Positions 63,733 to 64,000 of a stretch of 64,000 bases of DNA are shown here, in pieces. Made by a program: the position numbers and the translations under genes. Source of the DNA: Miscanthus floridulus. Taxonomy: Eukaryota > Streptophyta > Magnoliopsida > Poales > Poaceae. Below the pieces are notes generated by a model. It saw only the letters and a program-made list of their open reading frames with translations, was not told the DNA's origin and searched no databases. The number at the start of each line of letters is the position of its first letter. Position 1 is the stretch's first letter. Where the stretch lies: the NCBI RefSeq assembly GCF_019320115.1, contig NC_089598.1, positions 30,833,983 through 30,897,982 of the forward strand, in the 5' to 3' direction.

Positions 63733-64000
63733 GTCTTTCATATGCTTTGTTTGAACTAGCTAGGAGAAAAGAATTGTGAAAATATTGTGTGACACTTTCA
63801 AAATCTAATTTATAGTTTTCATATGTGACTATTGCTTTGTCGAATGTTTGAAACCTAGTCACATGTGAAAATGATGTGTCCATCACATTTTTGCCACATA
63901 TGGCATGGTGAGCTCGAGGTAGGACGTTTCTGAAGTTTCCTGTGTCGGAAGTCTCGACGTCCATCAGAAGTTTCGACAGCTGGATGTCCTGGCCCCTAGT
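63733..64000 (+). other. Post-pol region of the SIRE-type element
   Basis: Noncoding AT-rich sequence, then GGAAGTCTCGACGTCC and similar words (63935-63980) also found in the LTR. No env-like frame can be supported in the part visible. Confidence 0.5.

Larger units (their letters stand above)
56377..64000 (+). mobile_element. SIRE-type Ty1-copia retrotransposon (3' end outside window)
   Basis: 5' LTR 56377-57929 (TGAAAG...CTTTCA), then ATTGGTATCGAAGCA, a Met-tRNA-type PBS, at 57930. Gag with zinc knuckle, a coiled-coil region, aspartic protease, integrase, RT and RNase H follow in copia order (integrase before RT). RNase H ends about 63730, and the post-pol region continues to the window end. 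Frameshifts and stops make it non-autonomous. The 3' LTR is not in view. Confidence 0.93.

Overview
This window is nuclear DNA of a grass, and the repeat families suggest a panicoid such as sorghum, sugarcane, Miscanthus or maize. Three things point that way: spliceosomal introns with GT-AG borders, no bacterial-style gene packing, and grass-type repeats throughout. The repeats include CACTA elements with TTTGCCGAGTGCC or TTTGCCGAGAGC subterminal motifs, CACTA-MITEs with TTTAGTCCCGG motifs, Tourist-like MITEs, SIRE- and Athila-type LTR elements, hAT elements and a tRNA-derived SINE. All calls come from reading the sequence; no database search was possible.

Layout. 1-3051 is the right end of a CACTA element with a decayed tnpA-like (Ptta) gene. 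4.0-7.65 kb is a truncated Ty3-gypsy element (gag-protease plus 5' LTR, minus strand). 8617-11503 is a probable solo LTR of 2.9 kb. 11.5-13.5 kb is AT-rich, degenerate repetitive DNA. 13.5-26.5 kb is a decayed TNP2 transposase gene (minus strand) carrying three later insertions: a nearly intact hAT element (15972-19301), a complete 4.7-kb CACTA element (20515-25198) and an 882-bp foldback element (25383-26264). 26845-28761 is a Pack-MULE carrying a captured piece of a long-chain fatty alcohol oxidase gene; it sits just upstream of a 12-oxophytodienoate reductase (OPR) pseudogene (28941-30090). 30.4-32.8 kb is a deleted copia element. 36.4-40.6 kb is a LINE with elements nested four deep.

The only gene that looks functional is the two-exon OPR gene at 41712-42936 (373 aa, group-I OPR/Old Yellow Enzyme type). 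It lies in one arm of a large imperfect inverted duplication: left arm about 40640-43790, right arm about 44700-51885. The right arm holds a tail-to-tail OPR copy broken by frameshifts, stops and a 3.2-kb LTR retrotransposon in exon 1. Each arm carries private insertions (Tourist-like MITEs, a SINE, the LTR element), and the other arm supplies the empty site. With the pseudogene at 28.9 kb and a rearranged fragment at 34.1 kb, the window holds four OPR-derived loci.

52-56 kb is a patchwork of hAT, copia, Athila-type and SIRE-type remnants. 56377 to the window end is a SIRE-type copia element (5' LTR, PBS, gag, protease, integrase, RT, RNase H) with several stops and frameshifts. No new enzyme system was found. 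The most informative material is the OPR inverted duplication, with its potential for hairpin RNA, and the nested insertions that can be dated by target-site duplications and empty sites.
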